Source of the DNA: Candidatus Polarisedimenticolaceae bacterium
GTDB taxonomy: Bacteria; Pseudomonadota; Gammaproteobacteria; Chromatiales; Chromatiaceae
Assembly: GCA_021647945.1 (NCBI GenBank)
Contig: JAKITT010000002.1
Coordinates: forward strand, 1-64,000
Direction: 5' to 3'
DNA: 64,000 bases
This document shows positions 23,185 through 38,676 of the stretch, piece by piece. Position 1 is the first letter of the stretch; each line of letters opens with the position of its first letter. The notes below the pieces were generated by a model, which saw only the letters and a list, made by a program, of their open reading frames with translations, was not told the DNA's origin and made no database searches. The translations under genes were made by a program, and so were the position numbers.

Positions 23185-25281
23185 TTACCGTTTCTTTATG
23201 ATAGCGTCGACAACATTTGCCGGCACTTCGTTGTATCTTACAAATTCCATACTGTAGGTCGCTCGACCCTGGGTTGCTGAGCGTAACGCTGTGGCGTAGC
23301 CAAACATCTCAGAGAGCGGTACCTCTGCGGCAATGCTCTTGCCTGAGGGACAATCCTCCATCCCCTGCACAATGCCGCGACGACGATTCAGGTCACCCAT
23401 CACATCGCCCATATAATTTTCTGGCGTCAGAACATCCACTTTCATCAGCGGTTCAAGGAGCACAGGAGAGGCAATTTCCATCCCCTCTCTGAATCCTATC
23501 GAGCCGGCTATTTTAAACGCCATTTCAGAAGAGTCAACATCATGATACGAACCATCGAACAATGTAACCTTCACATCGACCACTGGGTAACCAGCAATCA
23601 CACCGTTTTTCATCTGTTCCTGCACCCCTCTATCTACAGACGGGATGAACTCACGTGGTACAGATCCACCGGCAATTTCATTAACAAACTCATATCCAGT
23701 GCCATTTTCTTGAGGCTCGATACGAAGGCAAACGTGCGCATACTGTCCGCGCCCACCCGTCTGCCGAATAAACTTATTCTCGTGCTCTACTGTCGACTTA
23801 ATCGTTTCACGGTAGGCCACCTGCGGCGCACCTACATTTGCTTCAACAGCAAATTCACGCTTCATTCGATCGACGATGATCTCAAGATGGAGTTCGCCCA
23901 TCCCTGAGATTATGGTCTGTCCCGACTCTTCATCCGTATGCACATGAAAGGACGGATCCTCTTGTGCCAACTTCGTGAGTGCAACACCCATTTTTTCTTG
24001 ATCGCCTGCTGTTCTAGGCTCCACAGCCACCGAGATAACCGGCTCAGGAAACTCCATTCGCTCCAATGTAATCTTCTGATTCAGATCACAAAGGGTGTCT
24101 CCCGTAGTCACATCTTTGAGACCAACGGCAGCAGCTATATCACCAGCGCGCACCTCTTTAATCTCTTCGCGAGCGTTGGCGTGCATCTGCAAAATCCGAC
24201 CAACTCGCTCTCGCTTACCCTTTACTGGGTTAAATACCGCATCACCACTCTTTAACACGCCTGAATAGACGCGGAAAAAAGTAAGCGTACCGACAAAAGG
24301 GTCAGTCGCTATCTTAAAAGCAAGCGCTGCAAATGGCTGGTCATCACCGGCCTGGCGCTCAGCTTCTGTTTCGTTCTTGTCATCAAGATGCCCCTTGATA
24401 GACGGCACATCAAGTGGCGACGGCATATAATCGATCACCGCATCCAACATCGCCTGCACACCTTTATTCTTAAAGGCGGATCCACACATGGTTGGTACGA
24501 TCTCGTTATTAAGCGTTCGTACTCGCAACCCTTTGCGAATCTCATCTGAAGAGAGCTCGCCCTCTTCAAGATACCTCTCCATCAACTCATCATTGGCCTC
24601 GGCTGCCGCCTCGACCATATTCTCGCGCCACTCAGCAGCTAGCGAGACAAGATTAGCAGGAATCTCCTGCTCTTCGAACTCCATTCCACGTGTCGAGTCA
24701 TCCCAGATGATTGCCTTCATCCGCACCAAGTCAACAACACCCTGAAACTCTTCTTCAGCGCCAATCGGCAACTGAATGGGCACCGGATTAGAGCCCAGCC
24801 GCTCTCTTACTTGCTCAACAACGCGCAGAAAATCTGCACCCGTTCGATCCATCTTATTTACGAAGGCGATCCTTGGCACTCCGTATTTATCAGCCTGACG
24901 CCAAACTGTCTCTGACTGTGGCTCTACACCGCCCACCGCACAGAAGACAGCGCACGCACCATCCAGAACTCGCAATGACCGCTCTACTTCAATGGTAAAG
25001 TCTACATGGCCTGGCGTATCTATTATATTGATACGATGTTGCTCAAACTGTTTCGCCATCCCTGACCAAAAACAGGTTGTTGCAGCGGAGGTGATGGTTA
25101 TTCCACGCTCCTGCTCTTGCTCCATCCAATCCATGGTGGCAGCACCATCATGAACCTCGCCAATCTTATGCGAAACTCCCGTGTAGTAGAGTATTCGCTC
25201 CGTTGTCGTGGTCTTCCCTGCATCAATGTGCGCCATGATGCCTAGATTACGATAACGATCAATTGGCGTGCTGCGTGCCAC
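23185..25281 (-). CDS. fusA: elongation factor G (str operon copy)
   Basis: A 698-residue EF-G, the translocase, start [21 protein letters not shown] motifs are [22 protein letters not shown] and NKMDRTGAD, and domain IV carries the conserved [15 protein letters not shown] segment. Length and order (rpsL-rpsG-fusA-tuf) are canonical. A diverged second EF-G lies only 1.4 kb away at 26743. Confidence 0.98.
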   Translation of the reverse strand: MARSTPIDRYRNLGIMAHIDAGKTTTTERILYYTGVSHKIGEVHDGAATMDWMEQEQERGITITSAATTCFWSGMAKQFEQHRINIIDTPGHVDFTIEVERSLRVLDGACAVFCAVGGVEPQSETVWRQADKYGVPRIAFVNKMDRTGADFLRVVEQVRERLGSNPVPIQLPIGAEEEFQGVVDLVRMKAIIWDDSTRGMEFEEQEIPANLVSLAAEWRENMVEAAAEANDELMERYLEEGELSSDEIRKGLRVRTLNNEIVPTMCGSAFKNKGVQAMLDAVIDYMPSPLDVPSIKGHLDDKNETEAERQAGDDQPFAALAFKIATDPFVGTLTFFRVYSGVLKSGDAVFNPVKGKRERVGRILQMHANAREEIKEVRAGDIAAAVGLKDVTTGDTLCDLNQKITLERMEFPEPVISVAVEPRTAGDQEKMGVALTKLAQEDPSFHVHTDEESGQTIISGMGELHLEIIVDRMKREFAVEANVGAPQVAYRETIKSTVEHENKFIRQTGGRGQYAHVCLRIEPQENGTGYEFVNEIAGGSVPREFIPSVDRGVQEQMKNGVIAGYPVVDVKVTLFDGSYHDVDSSEMAFKIAGSIGFREGMEIASPVLLEPLMKVDVLTPENYMGDVMGDLNRRRGIVQGMEDCPSGKSIAAEVPLSEMFGYATALRSATQGRATYSMEFVRYNEVPANVVDAIIKKR

Positions 25282-25313
25282 AAACTTTCCTTACTTTAAG
25301 CCAACCTATCTCT

Positions 25314-25796
<483 letters not shown>

Positions 25797-25808
25797 TCAA
25801 CCTTCTCG

Positions 25809-26183
25809 TTAGCTCTTAGGACGCTTGGCGCCATACTTTGAGCGACCCTGACGGCGACTCTCAACACCGGACGTATCCAGGCTGCCACGAACAACATGGT
25901 AGCGCACACCAGGTAAATCTTTTACTCGACCACCACGGATGAGAACAACTGAATGCTCCTGAAGGTTATGCCCTTCACCACCGATATAGGAGGTCACTTC
26001 AAAACCATTTGTAAGGCGAACACGCGCCACTTTACGCAGAGCTGAATTCGGCTTTTTTGGTGTAGTAGTGTACACACGGGTACATACGCCGCGCTTCTGC
26101 GGACACGCCTCTAGGGCAGGCACCTTACTTTTTTCAATCTTACGCTTTCTGGGCTTGCGCACCAGCTGGTTAATCGTTGTCAT
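25809..26183 (-). CDS. rpsL: 30S ribosomal protein S12
   Basis: A 124-residue S12 of the decoding centre, start [20 protein letters not shown], loop [20 protein letters not shown]. Lys43 and Lys88 are both present, the streptomycin-sensitive state. First gene of the ribosomal super-operon, behind a leader of about 186 bases and a strong promoter at 26376-26404. Confidence 0.98.
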   Translation of the reverse strand: MTTINQLVRKPRKRKIEKSKVPALEACPQKRGVCTRVYTTTPKKPNSALRKVARVRLTNGFEVTSYIGGEGHNLQEHSVVLIRGGRVKDLPGVRYHVVRGSLDTSGVESRRQGRSKYGAKRPKS

Positions 26184-26375
26184 TCACGCCGTCTCCACGG
26201 ACCCACTCAACCAGACCTTTTGCACATGGCAAAGGTCACCCGTGACGATTGAATTATTCATTCGTCAGGGCCTTTCGGCTATTGAGATTGATAATACCTT
26301 CTCCCGAGCACTTACGAGCCGGAATACTATAAATAGAATCGACCGCATGTAGTGCCGGTCAATCGAAGAGGGCGC

Positions 26376-26404
26376 ATTCTATGCCCCATCCCCGGTCTCG
26401 TCAA
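26376..26404 (-). promoter_or_regulatory. str operon promoter (before rpsL)
   Basis: On the minus strand there is TTGACG (26399-26404), a spacer of exactly 17 bases, and TAGAAT (26376-26381), then the discriminator GCGCCCTC. This GC-rich discriminator is the hallmark of ppGpp-controlled stable RNA and ribosomal promoters. Transcription would start near 26369. A second TTGACC lies at about 26357-26362 without a clear partner. Confidence 0.85.
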
Positions 26405-26742
26405 GCTAAATTATCTACTAACTTTACAAATGATCTACAGAGAACCATTTCAACTTTATACGTTACTCATCCAATTACTCGAATTTTATTAACAAAAACT
26501 TCCCATTTCCGGTTAAACTACCGCTCCTTTTAAAATTACACGGCTAACGCGCATATCTGCGCATTAAAATATCGTGTTTTTTTAATCACTAAACATCTGA
26601 GACACTCATCATTCTCCTACAGGGCTACGCTCTTAGAAGCATATGAGCGTGGTGACTGTTAGGAGCTAACCCTAACTTTACCCGTACTTTTATTGAGTGG
26701 TTCAGTAGACATTTTTTATACCTGTATATATAGAGTGCAAAA
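26405..26742 (+). promoter_or_regulatory. upstream region of the second EF-G gene
   Basis: No gene is visible in these 338 bases. The stretch is AT-rich and holds several small repeats: GCGCAT twice near 26555, and a palindrome GTTAGgagCTAAC near 26658. A weak promoter is possible with TTGAGT (26693-26698) and a TATA-rich -10 near 26716-26722. That would give a very short leader, with only GAG as ribosome site before the ATG at 26743. Confidence 0.35.
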
Positions 26743-28821
<2,079 letters not shown>

Positions 28822-28907
28822 TTGCTCTTCCTGAATTGGTTGATGGCCGGTTCACTTTACCGGCCATCAGCTGTCACGATTATTAATCTCAACTGACTTA
28901 TAATCGA

Positions 28908-28958
28908 GACAAAATAAAACCCCCGTAGCATGACTTGTTACGGGGGTTTTATTTTGTC
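28908..28958. terminator. bidirectional terminator, 20-bp perfect stem
   Basis: Bases 28908-28927 pair perfectly with 28939-28958 around an 11-base loop. The stem contains CCCCCGTA flanked by AAAATAAAA/TTTTATTTT, so a GC core is followed by a U-rich run on both strands. It ends fusA2 transcription about 90 bases after its stop and rpoC transcription from the other side. Confidence 0.85.
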
Positions 28959-28987
28959 TCCTGTAACTCACAAGTGAGTTACAGGAG
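28958..28987. terminator. second hairpin behind rpoC
   Basis: A perfect inverted repeat pairs 28958-28971 with 28974-28987 (about 13 bp, four-base loop). It lies 12 bases past the rpoC stop and shares one base with the larger terminator. No U-run follows directly, so on the minus strand it is more likely an RNA 3'-end protector or a helper of the next hairpin. Confidence 0.55.
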
Positions 28988-28999
28988 TTGCTTCAGAAG

Positions 29000-31900
29000 T
29001 TAATTGTCTGAGGTATTCAGCGCCTCTTTAAATGCCTCTTCCAACTCTTCCACTGCTATCTCTGGCTTAATCGCATCTGCTGCATCAGCCTCAAGTTCCG
29101 CTTTGCGACGTAATTGACGGGCTTTATGAAAAGCAAGACCTGTGCCCGCTGGAATAAGCCGACCAACAATAACGTTCTCTTTTAGTCCATTCAAACTATC
29201 GGAGAGACCTCTAACGGCAGCCTCTGTTAGCACTCGTGTGGTCTCTTGGAAGGAGGCCGCAGAGATGAATGACTCTGTGGCCAATGATGCTTTGGTGATT
29301 CCAAGTAGCAGCGGAATATAGAGCGCACCATGTTTGCCCTCTTCAGTCAGTTTAGCATTGGTGGCGACCAAGGTTGATCGTTCGATCACCTCACCACGTA
29401 GCAATGGACTATCACCACCGGCAACAATCTCGACCTTACGCAGCATCTGACGAATGATCACCTCGATGTGCTTATCATTGATCTTTACGCCTTGTAGACG
29501 ATAGACATCCTGAATCTCTTTAACGAGATATTCTGCCAATTCGGTAACACCACGTAGGCGTAAGATGTCATGTAGGTTCAACTCACCATCTGAGATGACC
29601 TCACCACGCTCTACGTGCTCACCTTCAAAGACGTTAACGTGACGCCATTTGGGGATCAGCAACTCGTTTGTCTCGCCATCTTTTTCGGTGATAACGAGTC
29701 GCTGTTTACCTTTCGTATCAGCACCAAAACTGACGGTACCGGTAGTTTCAGCCAAGATCGCTGGATCTTTTGGCTTACGTGCTTCAAACAGATCGGCAAC
29801 ACGTGGCAGACCACCGGTAATATCGCGGGTTTTACTAGACTCTTGTGGAATACGTGCCAGCACGTCACCAACGCCGACATTCGCGCCATCAGTTACACCG
29901 ACAATCGCTGCCGCAGGTAGAAAGTAGTGTGCAGGGATATTGGTTCCAGCAATGTTCATATCCTGGCCATCTGCATCAACCAGCTTGACCATTGGACGTA
30001 GATCTTTGCCGCTTGCTGGCCGCTGTTTTGGATCGATAACCACCAATGAACTTAAACCGGTCTGTTCATCGACCTGACTCTGAACTGTTCCACCATCGAC
30101 AAAATCGATGAACTCAAGTTTACCAGCCACCTCAGTAATAACAGGGTGGGTGTGCGGGTCCCAAGTTGCAACTAGCTGGCCAGCTTCAACCGAACTGCCA
30201 TCACTGATCTGAATAGTTGCACCGTAAGGTAGTTTGTAACGCTCTTTCTCACGCCCGACATCATCAACCACGGTGATTTCACCGGAACGAGATACTGCGA
30301 CGAGATGACCACTCTGGTGCTTAACCGTTTTGATGTTATGCAGATGCACGACACCGTTGGATTTCACCTGGATGCTGTTGGCAGTCACTGAACGAGAGGC
30401 GGCACCACCAATGTGGAAGGTACGCATGGTGAGCTGAGTTCCTGGCTCACCAATTGACTGTGCGGCAATAACACCCACAGACTCGCCTTGATTGACTCGA
30501 TGACCCCGAGCGAGATCACGGCCGTAACACTCAGCACAGATACCAACGCGGCATTCACAGGTGATGGCAGAGCGAACTGTTACCTGATCAACACCGGCGG
30601 CTTCTAAACGATCTACCCATGCCTCATCAAGCAGTGTTCCACGCTCACAAATCACCTCATCACTGCTGGGTTTGCAGACATTTACGTTTGTTACACGACC
30701 AAGAATACGATCTCTCAGCGGCTCAACAACGTCGCCGCCCTCAATAATGGGCGTCATCAACAGACCGTTTTCGGTGCCACAATCTTCAGTGTTGACGACC
30801 AAATCCTGAGCAACATCAACCAGTCGACGAGTCAGATAACCAGAGTTAGCGGTCTTCAGCGCCGTATCAGCGAGACCCTTACGCGCACCATGTGTTGAGA
30901 TGAAGTACTGTAGAACATTCAGCCCTTCGCGAAAGTTCGCGGTAATGGGTGTCTCAATGATCGAGCCATCTGGCTTGGCCATCAAACCACGCATACCGGC
31001 TAACTGACGAATCTGCGCTGCCGAGCCTCGGGCACCAGAATCTGCCATGATGTAGATTGAGTTGAAAGACTCCTGCTCAACCTCGTTACCTTCGCGATCA
31101 ATAACGCTCTCTTTACCCAGTTTGTCCATCATCGCCTTAGCGACCTGATCATTGGTGTGAGACCAGATATCAACAACCTTGTTGTAGCGTTCGCCGTTGG
31201 TGACAACACCCGAGGCGTACTCATTTTCGATCTCTTTAACCTGGGCCTCGGCTGCAGCGAGAATGCCACTTTTCTCTTCTGGCACGGCCATATCGACAAT
31301 ACCAATTGAGACACCGGCACGTGTGGCATAGCGAAAACCGGTATACATCAGTTGATCTGCAAAGATAACCGTCGCTTTAAGACCAGCACGTCGATAACAG
31401 ACATCAACCAAACCGGTGATTTCACGTTTGTTCATAGATTTGTTGATCAGATCGAACGGCAGACCCTTTGGCAGAATCTCTGACAGAATTGAGCGTCCAA
31501 TCGTGGTATCAAAAATCTTTCTTTCGGTAAACAATTCGCCGCTTTCATCATACGATGAGTTAACAAGACGGATGCGTACTTTAGCTTGTAGATCAGCTGC
31601 CCCTGACTCATAGGCGCGTCTAGCTTCGAGCGGATTGGAGAAGACCATGCCTTCACCCTTGGCCGCAATACGATCACGCGTCATGTAGTAGAGACCTAAA
31701 ACAACGTCCTGTGATGGGACGATGATTGGCTCACCATTGGCGGGTGACAGGATGTTGTTGGTTGACATCATCAAGCTGCGCGCTTCGAGCTGAGCTTCGA
31801 GCGACAGTGGAATATGTACGGCCATTTGATCGCCGTCGAAGTCGGCGTTGAATGCGGTACAAACCAATGGATGCAGCTGGATCGCTTTACCTTCAATCAG

Positions 31901-33220
31901 TACCGGTTCAAAGGCCTGGATACCGAGACGATGCAGAGTTGGTGCGCGGTTAAGCATCACTGGGTGTTCGCGGATAACATCTTCAAGGATGTCCCACACC
32001 TCAACACTACCCCGTTCAACCAGCTTTTTGGCCGCCTTGATAGTGGTGACCAAACCACGCAGTTGCAGTTTGCCAAAGATGAACGGCTTGAACAGCTCTA
32101 GCGCCATCTTCTTAGGTAGACCACACTGATGTAGTTTCAGTGTTGGCCCCACAACAATAACGGAACGACCGGAGTAATCGACACGTTTACCGAGCAGATT
32201 CTGACGGAAACGGCCCTGTTTACCTTTGATCATATCGGCCAAAGATTTAAGTGGGCGTTTGTTTGTGCCGGTGATGGCACGGCCACGTCGGCCATTATCA
32301 AGCAACGCGTCAACAGCCTCTTGCAGCATGCGTTTTTCGTTGCGCACGATGATATCTGGCGCGCTCAGATCTAACAGTCGCTTCAGCCGGTTGTTGCGGT
32401 TGATCACGCGACGATAGAGATCATTCAGATCAGAGGTGGCAAATCGACCACCATCTAGTGGCACCAATGGGCGCAGTTCTGGCGGAAGAACGGGCAGCAC
32501 GGTCAGGATCATCCACTCTGGACGGTTACCCGATGCATCAAGCGACTCGATCAATTTAAGACGCTTGGTGTATTTTTTGATCTTGGTCTCTGACTTGGTA
32601 CCGCCCATATCCTCACGGATCTGTGCAACTTCAGCCTTGAGATCAAGGGTCTTCAACAACTCATTAACAGCCTCTGCACCCATACGCGCATCGAACTCAT
32701 CGCCGTACTCTTCGAGCGCTTCGAGGTACTGCTCATCGTTCATCAACTGGCCACGTTCTAACGTGGTCATGCCGGGTTCGATGACAACAAATGACTCGAA
32801 ATAAAGAACGCGTTCAATATCACGCAGGGTCATATCAAGCAGCAGGCCAATACGTGACGGCAGAGATTTCAGAAACCAGATATGAGCAACCGGACTGGCC
32901 AGCTCAATGTGTCCCATACGCTCACGGCGTACTTTTGAGAGGGTGACTTCAACACCACACTTCTCACACACCACACCACGATGTTTGAGGCGCTTGTATT
33001 TGCCACAGAGACACTCGTAATCGTTGGTCGGGCCAAAGATTTTGGCACAGAAGAGACCGTCGCGTTCCGGCTTGAAGGTCCGGTAGTTAATGGTCTCAGG
33101 CTTCTTAACCTCGCCATAGGACCAGGAGCGAATCATGCTGGGTGAAGTCAGGCCAATGCGGATTTTGTCGAAATCTTCCGACTGCCCCTGCTGCTTCAGA
33201 ATCTTGAGTAGATCTTTCAA
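29000..33220 (-). CDS. rpoC: RNA polymerase beta' subunit
   Basis: A 1406-residue beta' subunit. The N-terminal zinc ribbon [20 protein letters not shown] at about 70-90, the catalytic [12 protein letters not shown] with three Mg-binding Asp at about 460, and the bridge helix/trigger loop region ([20 protein letters not shown]) are all intact, as is the second zinc site ([20 protein letters not shown]). Length equals E. coli (1407). It starts 15 bases after rpoB and ends at the double hairpin. Confidence 0.98.
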   Translation of the reverse strand: MKDLLKILKQQGQSEDFDKIRIGLTSPSMIRSWSYGEVKKPETINYRTFKPERDGLFCAKIFGPTNDYECLCGKYKRLKHRGVVCEKCGVEVTLSKVRRERMGHIELASPVAHIWFLKSLPSRIGLLLDMTLRDIERVLYFESFVVIEPGMTTLERGQLMNDEQYLEALEEYGDEFDARMGAEAVNELLKTLDLKAEVAQIREDMGGTKSETKIKKYTKRLKLIESLDASGNRPEWMILTVLPVLPPELRPLVPLDGGRFATSDLNDLYRRVINRNNRLKRLLDLSAPDIIVRNEKRMLQEAVDALLDNGRRGRAITGTNKRPLKSLADMIKGKQGRFRQNLLGKRVDYSGRSVIVVGPTLKLHQCGLPKKMALELFKPFIFGKLQLRGLVTTIKAAKKLVERGSVEVWDILEDVIREHPVMLNRAPTLHRLGIQAFEPVLIEGKAIQLHPLVCTAFNADFDGDQMAVHIPLSLEAQLEARSLMMSTNNILSPANGEPIIVPSQDVVLGLYYMTRDRIAAKGEGMVFSNPLEARRAYESGAADLQAKVRIRLVNSSYDESGELFTERKIFDTTIGRSILSEILPKGLPFDLINKSMNKREITGLVDVCYRRAGLKATVIFADQLMYTGFRYATRAGVSIGIVDMAVPEEKSGILAAAEAQVKEIENEYASGVVTNGERYNKVVDIWSHTNDQVAKAMMDKLGKESVIDREGNEVEQESFNSIYIMADSGARGSAAQIRQLAGMRGLMAKPDGSIIETPITANFREGLNVLQYFISTHGARKGLADTALKTANSGYLTRRLVDVAQDLVVNTEDCGTENGLLMTPIIEGGDVVEPLRDRILGRVTNVNVCKPSSDEVICERGTLLDEAWVDRLEAAGVDQVTVRSAITCECRVGICAECYGRDLARGHRVNQGESVGVIAAQSIGEPGTQLTMRTFHIGGAASRSVTANSIQVKSNGVVHLHNIKTVKHQSGHLVAVSRSGEITVVDDVGREKERYKLPYGATIQISDGSSVEAGQLVATWDPHTHPVITEVAGKLEFIDFVDGGTVQSQVDEQTGLSSLVVIDPKQRPASGKDLRPMVKLVDADGQDMNIAGTNIPAHYFLPAAAIVGVTDGANVGVGDVLARIPQESSKTRDITGGLPRVADLFEARKPKDPAILAETTGTVSFGADTKGKQRLVITEKDGETNELLIPKWRHVNVFEGEHVERGEVISDGELNLHDILRLRGVTELAEYLVKEIQDVYRLQGVKINDKHIEVIIRQMLRKVEIVAGGDSPLLRGEVIERSTLVATNAKLTEEGKHGALYIPLLLGITKASLATESFISAASFQETTRVLTEAAVRGLSDSLNGLKENVIVGRLIPAGTGLAFHKARQLRRKAELEADAADAIKPEIAVEELEEAFKEALNTSDN

Positions 33221-33235
33221 GGTCGTATCTCCTGG

Positions 33236-36200
33236 TTATTCCTGTTCGAGTTCAATGTTGATACAGAGAGAGCGAATCTCTTTGACCAACACATTGAACG
33301 ACTCTGGCATACCGGCTTCCATGCGATGATCGCCATCGACGATATTTTTGTACATGCGAGTACGGCCATTCACATCATCCGACTTAACAGTCAGCATCTC
33401 CTGCAAGGTGTAGGCGGCGCCATAAGCTTCAAGTGCCCAGACCTCCATCTCACCAAAACGCTGTCCACCGAACTGTGCTTTACCACCCAGTGGCTGTTGT
33501 GTAACCAGACTGTATGGTCCCGTTGAACGGGCATGCATCTTGTCATCAACCAAGTGGTTAAGTTTGAGGATGTACATGTAACCAACGGTCACTGGACGCT
33601 CAAAAAGATCACCGGTTCGACCATCGCGCAGCGTGGTCTGACCCGTTTCAGGCAGGCCTGCTAATTTCAGCATAGCTCTGATCTCTTCTTCGCTCGCGCC
33701 ATCAAAGACAGGCGTCGCAGTCGGCACACCTTCAGTCAGGTTACTGGCAAGCTCCAAGATCTCTTCATCACTGAATGAGTCGAGATCTTCTGTTTTACCA
33801 CTGGTGTTGTAGATCTTATCTAGCAGCTGACGCAGTTCAGAGACCTTGGCATGGGCCTGTAACATCTGACCAATACGTCGGCCAACGCCTTTGGCGGCAA
33901 AACCCAGGTGCGTCTCCAACAACTGACCTACGTTCATACGTGATGGAACGCCAAGCGGGTTGAGCACTATATCGACCGGCTCACCATGCTCGTCGAACGG
34001 CATATCTTCAACGGGCACAATCTGTGAGATAACACCTTTGTTTCCGTGACGGCCGGCCATTTTATCACCCGGCTGGATACGGCGTTTGACAGCAACATAG
34101 ACTTTAACCATCTTCAGCACGCCTGGAGCCAGGTCATCACCGGTGGTCAGTTTATGTTTCTTCACTTCAAATTTCTCGCGGAACGATTCGCGCTGCTGTT
34201 TGATCTGCTCAGCAATGGCCTCGAGCTGCACTGCGGCCTCTTCATTACGCAGACGCACCTCTAACCACTGCTCGCGGTCAAGATCTGCCAAGTATGCTTT
34301 GGTGATTTTAGCACCGGCGGCTAAGCCATTCGGCCCACCTTCAGCCAGTTTACCTGAGAGCATCCTCTCAACACGTGCGAAGGTATCATCTTCCATAATT
34401 CGTAGCTGATCATTTAGATCTTTACGCACCCGAACAAGCTCAGTCTCTTCAATCTGTAGCGCACGCTGATCTTTATCAACACCGTCACGGGTAAAGACCT
34501 GCACATCAATAACAGTACCGACTCGACCTGTTGAAACACGCAGTGAGGTATCTTTTACGTCTGCCGCTTTCTCACCAAAGATGGCACGCAGAAGTTTCTC
34601 TTCCGGTGTCAGCTGGGTCTCACCCTTAGGCGTCACCTTGCCGACGAGAATGTCACCCTCTTTAACCTCGGCACCGATGTAGACGATACCGGACTCATCC
34701 AATTTAGAGAGTGCTGATTCGCCAACATTGGGGATATCGCCAGTGATCTCCTCTGAACCCAGTTTGGTATCGCGGGCCATACAGGTCATCTCTTCAATGT
34801 GGATTGAGGTAAAACGATCCTCTTTAACCACTCGCTCAGAGATGAGGATCGAATCCTCAAAATTGTAACCATTCCAAGGCATGAACGCGACGCGCAGGTT
34901 CTGCCCTAGCGCCAACTCGCCCATATCGGTGGATGGGCCATCGCCCATCACATCGCCCTTAGTGATCAGATCGCCCGGCTTAACCAGCGGACGCTGATTG
35001 ATACAGGTGTTCTGATTAGAGCGGGTATATTTGGTCAAGTTGTAGATATCTACACCTGGCTCACCCGCCTCCGTCTCATTATCGTTAACACGAACGACAA
35101 TGCGGCTCGCATCAACAAAATCGACAATGCCACCGCGTAGTGCCACCACAGTCACACCCGAATCGACCGCCACACTGCGCTCCATGCCGGTACCCACAAG
35201 CGGCTTCTCAGCACGCAGAGTAGGAACAGCCTGACGCTGCATGTTTGAACCCATCAATGCGCGGTTGGCATCATCGTGTTCAAGAAAGGGGATCAATGAA
35301 GCGGCCACAGAGACGATCTGCTTGGGCGAGACATCGATATACTGCACCTTATCTGGTGTTGAAAGTGCAAACTCATTTTGATGACGACATGAAACCAACT
35401 CTTCTGTCAGCTTGCCATCTTCATCTATCGTGGCACTCGCCTGTGCAATGATGAAATTGCCCTCCTCAATCGCAGAGAGGTAATCTATTTTATCAGACAC
35501 CTTGCTGTCAGCAACCCGGCGATACGGGGTCTCAAGAAACCCATAGCTATTGGTGCGTGAGTAGACTGCAAGTGAGTTGATCAGACCAATATTTGGCCCT
35601 TCAGGCGTCTCGATTGGGCAGACACGGCCGTAATGCGTTGGATGTACATCACGCACCTCAAAACCAGCGCGTTCACGTGCCAGGCCACCCGGGCCGAGTG
35701 CTGATACACGGCGTTTGTGGGTGATCTCGGAGAGCGGATTGTTCTGATCCATAAACTGTGACAGCTGACTGGAGCCAAAGAACTCTTTGACCGCGGCTGA
35801 GACAGGTTTTGCATTGATCAGCTCTTGTGGCATCAGCCCTTCTGACTCAGCCAGAGAGAGACGCTCTTTGACTGCGCGCTCGACACGTACCAGACCTACA
35901 CGGAACTGGTTCTCCGCCATCTCACCGACACAGCGAATACGACGGTTACCGAGATGGTCGATATCATCAACGATACCGTGACCATCGCGGATATTGATCA
36001 ACTCTCTTAGGACATCAACGATATCCTCTTTTGAGAGCACACCCTCGCCTTCTGACTCTTGACGGCCAAGGCGACGGTTAAACTTCATCCGGCCTACTGC
36101 TGAGAGATCATAACGCTCAGGGGTGAAAAAGAGATTTTTAAACAGATTCTGCGCCGAATCTTTAGTTGGTGGCTCGCCTGGGCGCATCATGCGGTAGATC

Positions 36201-37312
36201 TCAACCTGTGCTTCAAGCACATTGGTGGTGGAGTCAATTTTCAGTGTTGTAGAAAGGTAGGCACCATGATCGATATCATTGGTAAAGATTGTTTTTATCT
36301 CTTTTATGCCTTTTTCTTGCAGCAGTTCAAGCAGCTCTTCGGTAATTTCGGCATTGGCTTCAGCCAATAGCTCACCCGTCTCGGTATCGACAATGTTGTT
36401 TGCCAACATCTTGCCCATCAGATATTCGCTTGGAACTTCAATTTTCTTGACGCCCGCTTCCTCTAATTGGCGAATATGACGAACGGTGATCCGACGGCCC
36501 TCTTCGACAATCACCTCTTTCTTCGCTTTAACGTCAAAACTGACCGTTTCACCACGCAGGCGTTCCGCAACGAGCGTTAGCTTGATGCCTGTTTTGTTCA
36601 GCGAGAAGGTATCGGTCTCGAAAAAACGCTCTAACATCTGCTCAGTATCATAACCAAGCGCACGCAGTAGGATGGTAGCCGGCAGCTTGCGGCGACGATC
36701 GATTCTGACAAAGACGTTATCTTTTGGGTCAAACTCAAAATCGAGCCATGAACCACGGTAAGGAATCACCCGTGCGGAGAAGAGCAACTTACCTGAAGAG
36801 TGAGTTTTACCCTTGTCGTGATCAAAGAAAACACCCGGTGAACGGTGCAACTGAGAGACGATAACGCGATCAGTACCGTTGATAATAAAGGTTCCGGTAT
36901 GCGTCATGAGCGGAAGTTCGCCCATATAGACCTCTTGCTCCTTAACCTCTTTTACCTTCTTCGCTTTTGCGGGGGAGTCTTTGTCATAGATAACCAGACG
37001 GACAAGTACTCGGAGTGGTGCAGCGTAGGTCGTACCGCGCAACTGACACTCACGCATGTCGAAGGTGGGCGTGCCGAGACGATAACTCACATACTCCAGC
37101 ACCGCATTACCGGAGTAACTGGCAATCGGAAAGACCGATTTAAAAGCAGCGTGTAAACCAACATCCCGACGATCTTCAACCGATACCCCTTCCTGTAGAA
37201 AATCCACATAGGAATCAATCTGGGTAGCGAGTAGAAAAGGTACATCCAGGACAGTGGGGCGCTTGCTGAAGTCTTTGCGTATACGCTTTTTCTCGGTGAA
37301 CGAATAGGCCAT
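33236..37312 (-). CDS. rpoB: RNA polymerase beta subunit
   Basis: A 1358-residue beta subunit, start [20 protein letters not shown]. The rifampicin pocket [31 protein letters not shown] is wild-type in sequence. The C-terminal part includes [13 protein letters not shown] and the end [10 protein letters not shown]. It lies downstream of rplJL behind an attenuator hairpin and is coupled to rpoC. Confidence 0.98.
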   Translation of the reverse strand: MAYSFTEKKRIRKDFSKRPTVLDVPFLLATQIDSYVDFLQEGVSVEDRRDVGLHAAFKSVFPIASYSGNAVLEYVSYRLGTPTFDMRECQLRGTTYAAPLRVLVRLVIYDKDSPAKAKKVKEVKEQEVYMGELPLMTHTGTFIINGTDRVIVSQLHRSPGVFFDHDKGKTHSSGKLLFSARVIPYRGSWLDFEFDPKDNVFVRIDRRRKLPATILLRALGYDTEQMLERFFETDTFSLNKTGIKLTLVAERLRGETVSFDVKAKKEVIVEEGRRITVRHIRQLEEAGVKKIEVPSEYLMGKMLANNIVDTETGELLAEANAEITEELLELLQEKGIKEIKTIFTNDIDHGAYLSTTLKIDSTTNVLEAQVEIYRMMRPGEPPTKDSAQNLFKNLFFTPERYDLSAVGRMKFNRRLGRQESEGEGVLSKEDIVDVLRELINIRDGHGIVDDIDHLGNRRIRCVGEMAENQFRVGLVRVERAVKERLSLAESEGLMPQELINAKPVSAAVKEFFGSSQLSQFMDQNNPLSEITHKRRVSALGPGGLARERAGFEVRDVHPTHYGRVCPIETPEGPNIGLINSLAVYSRTNSYGFLETPYRRVADSKVSDKIDYLSAIEEGNFIIAQASATIDEDGKLTEELVSCRHQNEFALSTPDKVQYIDVSPKQIVSVAASLIPFLEHDDANRALMGSNMQRQAVPTLRAEKPLVGTGMERSVAVDSGVTVVALRGGIVDFVDASRIVVRVNDNETEAGEPGVDIYNLTKYTRSNQNTCINQRPLVKPGDLITKGDVMGDGPSTDMGELALGQNLRVAFMPWNGYNFEDSILISERVVKEDRFTSIHIEEMTCMARDTKLGSEEITGDIPNVGESALSKLDESGIVYIGAEVKEGDILVGKVTPKGETQLTPEEKLLRAIFGEKAADVKDTSLRVSTGRVGTVIDVQVFTRDGVDKDQRALQIEETELVRVRKDLNDQLRIMEDDTFARVERMLSGKLAEGGPNGLAAGAKITKAYLADLDREQWLEVRLRNEEAAVQLEAIAEQIKQQRESFREKFEVKKHKLTTGDDLAPGVLKMVKVYVAVKRRIQPGDKMAGRHGNKGVISQIVPVEDMPFDEHGEPVDIVLNPLGVPSRMNVGQLLETHLGFAAKGVGRRIGQMLQAHAKVSELRQLLDKIYNTSGKTEDLDSFSDEEILELASNLTEGVPTATPVFDGASEEEIRAMLKLAGLPETGQTTLRDGRTGDLFERPVTVGYMYILKLNHLVDDKMHARSTGPYSLVTQQPLGGKAQFGGQRFGEMEVWALEAYGAAYTLQEMLTVKSDDVNGRTRMYKNIVDGDHRMEAGMPESFNVLVKEIRSLCINIELEQE

Positions 37313-37430
37313 TCTGCCATCCCTCAGTGTCTAAAAATTCAATATTTTCACGATCAGCGAAATGAAATATTCTTCATCCCGCAACAAATCATTTTATGAG
37401 CCAACGCTCACTACATTTACAAGCAGGAAA

Positions 37431-37457
37431 GGGCCGGTGACGAATCGTCACCGGCCC
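37431..37457 (-). terminator. rplL-rpoB attenuator hairpin
   Basis: A perfect 11-bp stem (37431-37441 with 37447-37457, GC-rich) with a GAATC loop lies 36 bases after rplL. It is followed on the minus strand by TTTCCTGCTT, a poor U-run. This fits a partial terminator that lets some polymerase continue into rpoBC, as in E. coli. The remaining 118 bases to rpoB show no other element. Confidence 0.75.
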
Positions 37458-37492
37458 AACCTACTTAAAATGCTCTAACGCAAGAGATCAGA

Positions 37493-37867
37493 CTATTTGA
37501 TCTCGACAGATGCGCCAGCCTCTTCCAAGGTTTTCTTAGCCTCTTCAGCTTCGTCTTTAGATACACCCTCTTTCATTGGAGCAGGTGCACTTTCGACTGC
37601 AGCTTTAGCCTCTTTCAGGCCAAGACCTGTAAGAGCGCGAACAGCTTTAATGACAGAAACTTTGTTTGCACCAAAGCTGGTCATCACTACGTCAAACTCT
37701 GTCTGCTCTACTGCAGCAGCAGCTTCACCACCACCCGCAGGGGCAGCAGCAACTGCTGCAGCAGCTGAAACGCCAAATTTCTCTTCCATTGCAGAGATGA
37801 GGTCAACAACCTCAACCACTGTCATGTTGGAAATAGCCTCAAGGATATCGTCTTTTGAAACGGCCAT
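37493..37867 (-). CDS. rplL: 50S ribosomal protein L7/L12
   Basis: A 124-residue stalk protein. The N-terminal dimerisation helices ([21 protein letters not shown]) are joined by an Ala/Gly-rich hinge at about 35-52 to the factor-binding domain with [21 protein letters not shown]. It recruits EF-Tu and EF-G. It lies 61 bases from rplJ. Confidence 0.98.
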   Translation of the reverse strand: MAVSKDDILEAISNMTVVEVVDLISAMEEKFGVSAAAAVAAAPAGGGEAAAAVEQTEFDVVMTSFGANKVSVIKAVRALTGLGLKEAKAAVESAPAPMKEGVSKDEAEEAKKTLEEAGASVEIK

Positions 37868-37928
37868 TGTAAACTCCTAAAATTAAATATTTATCTGAAT
37901 TTGTTTATAACGAAAGCGAGAGAACTGC

Positions 37929-38456
37929 TTATGCAGCCTCTTTTGCATCACGGATCGCTGCGACTGTACGTACCAACTTTCCTGGAACTTCGTTGATAGT
38001 ACGGGTCAACTTCTCGACTGGAGCTTTCATAACTGCCATCAGCAAGCTGATAGCCTGGTCGTAAGTCGGCATCTTAGCCAGCGTACTGATCTCTGATGGA
38101 TCAAGCAGCTTGCCTCCGATGGAGACCAATTTTACAACCAGATTTTTATGATCCTTTGAGAAATCATTGATCACGCGAGCAGCAGCACCAGGATCTTCCT
38201 GTGAAAAAGCAAGAATCAACTGACCTGTTAGGCCATCTTGCATACAGGCAAAATCGGTACCCTCTACTGCACGACGAGCAAGTGAGTTTTTGACCACACG
38301 GAGAAAAACACCCGCTTTACGTGCTTCTGCACGCAACTCGGTCAACTCTCCAACAGCCATACCACTATACTCAGCCGCAACAGCAGAGTAGGCATTAGCT
38401 GCAACTTCCGAGATCTCGGCCACAACGGCCTCTTTCTCTGCGAAACTCAGTGGCAT
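37929..38456 (-). CDS. rplJ: 50S ribosomal protein L10
   Basis: A 175-residue L10, the stalk base that binds L12 dimers, start MPLSFAEKEAVVAEISEVAA, with RVVKNSLARRAVEGTDF in the rRNA-binding half. In E. coli the L10-L12 complex represses translation through the leader RNA; a similar leader is visible upstream. Confidence 0.98.
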   Translation of the reverse strand: MPLSFAEKEAVVAEISEVAANAYSAVAAEYSGMAVGELTELRAEARKAGVFLRVVKNSLARRAVEGTDFACMQDGLTGQLILAFSQEDPGAAARVINDFSKDHKNLVVKLVSIGGKLLDPSEISTLAKMPTYDQAISLLMAVMKAPVEKLTRTINEVPGKLVRTVAAIRDAKEAA

Positions 38457-38540
38457 ATGCCAACTCCTGATTACGGTGGGACAGAGATCTGCCCCTGGTT
38501 ACACACACCCTGTAGCAAATATCATTTAAAAACGAAACTT

Positions 38541-38645
38541 ACTCAGGTTCGGCACGGTTACCGTCATCAGGAAAAAACCTGATTCTGGAACACGTCTACG
38601 CAGGCTAAAAAAACTATTAAGCGTTAGCACCCACGGTCTTTGACT
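38541..38645 (-). ncRNA. L10-type ribosomal protein leader
   Basis: The 255-base gap between rplA and rplJ is rich in secondary structure. On the minus strand it holds GACCGTGGGTGC, then GCCTGCGTAGACG, the segment resembling the E. coli L10 leader core, and a perfect hairpin ATCAGG/CCTGAT (38566-38583) with a U6 loop. The boundaries are approximate. The L10-L12 complex would bind here to limit rplJL translation. Confidence 0.6.
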
Positions 38646-38676
38646 TGCACCGGCGAACCGATGCTCCAAAGTCTTG

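Noticed and set aside
26722-26737. LexA-like box CTGTATATATAGAGTG before fusA2
   Set aside because: Only the first half fits; the second half reads GTG in place of CAG, and an AT-rich -10 region explains the similarity.
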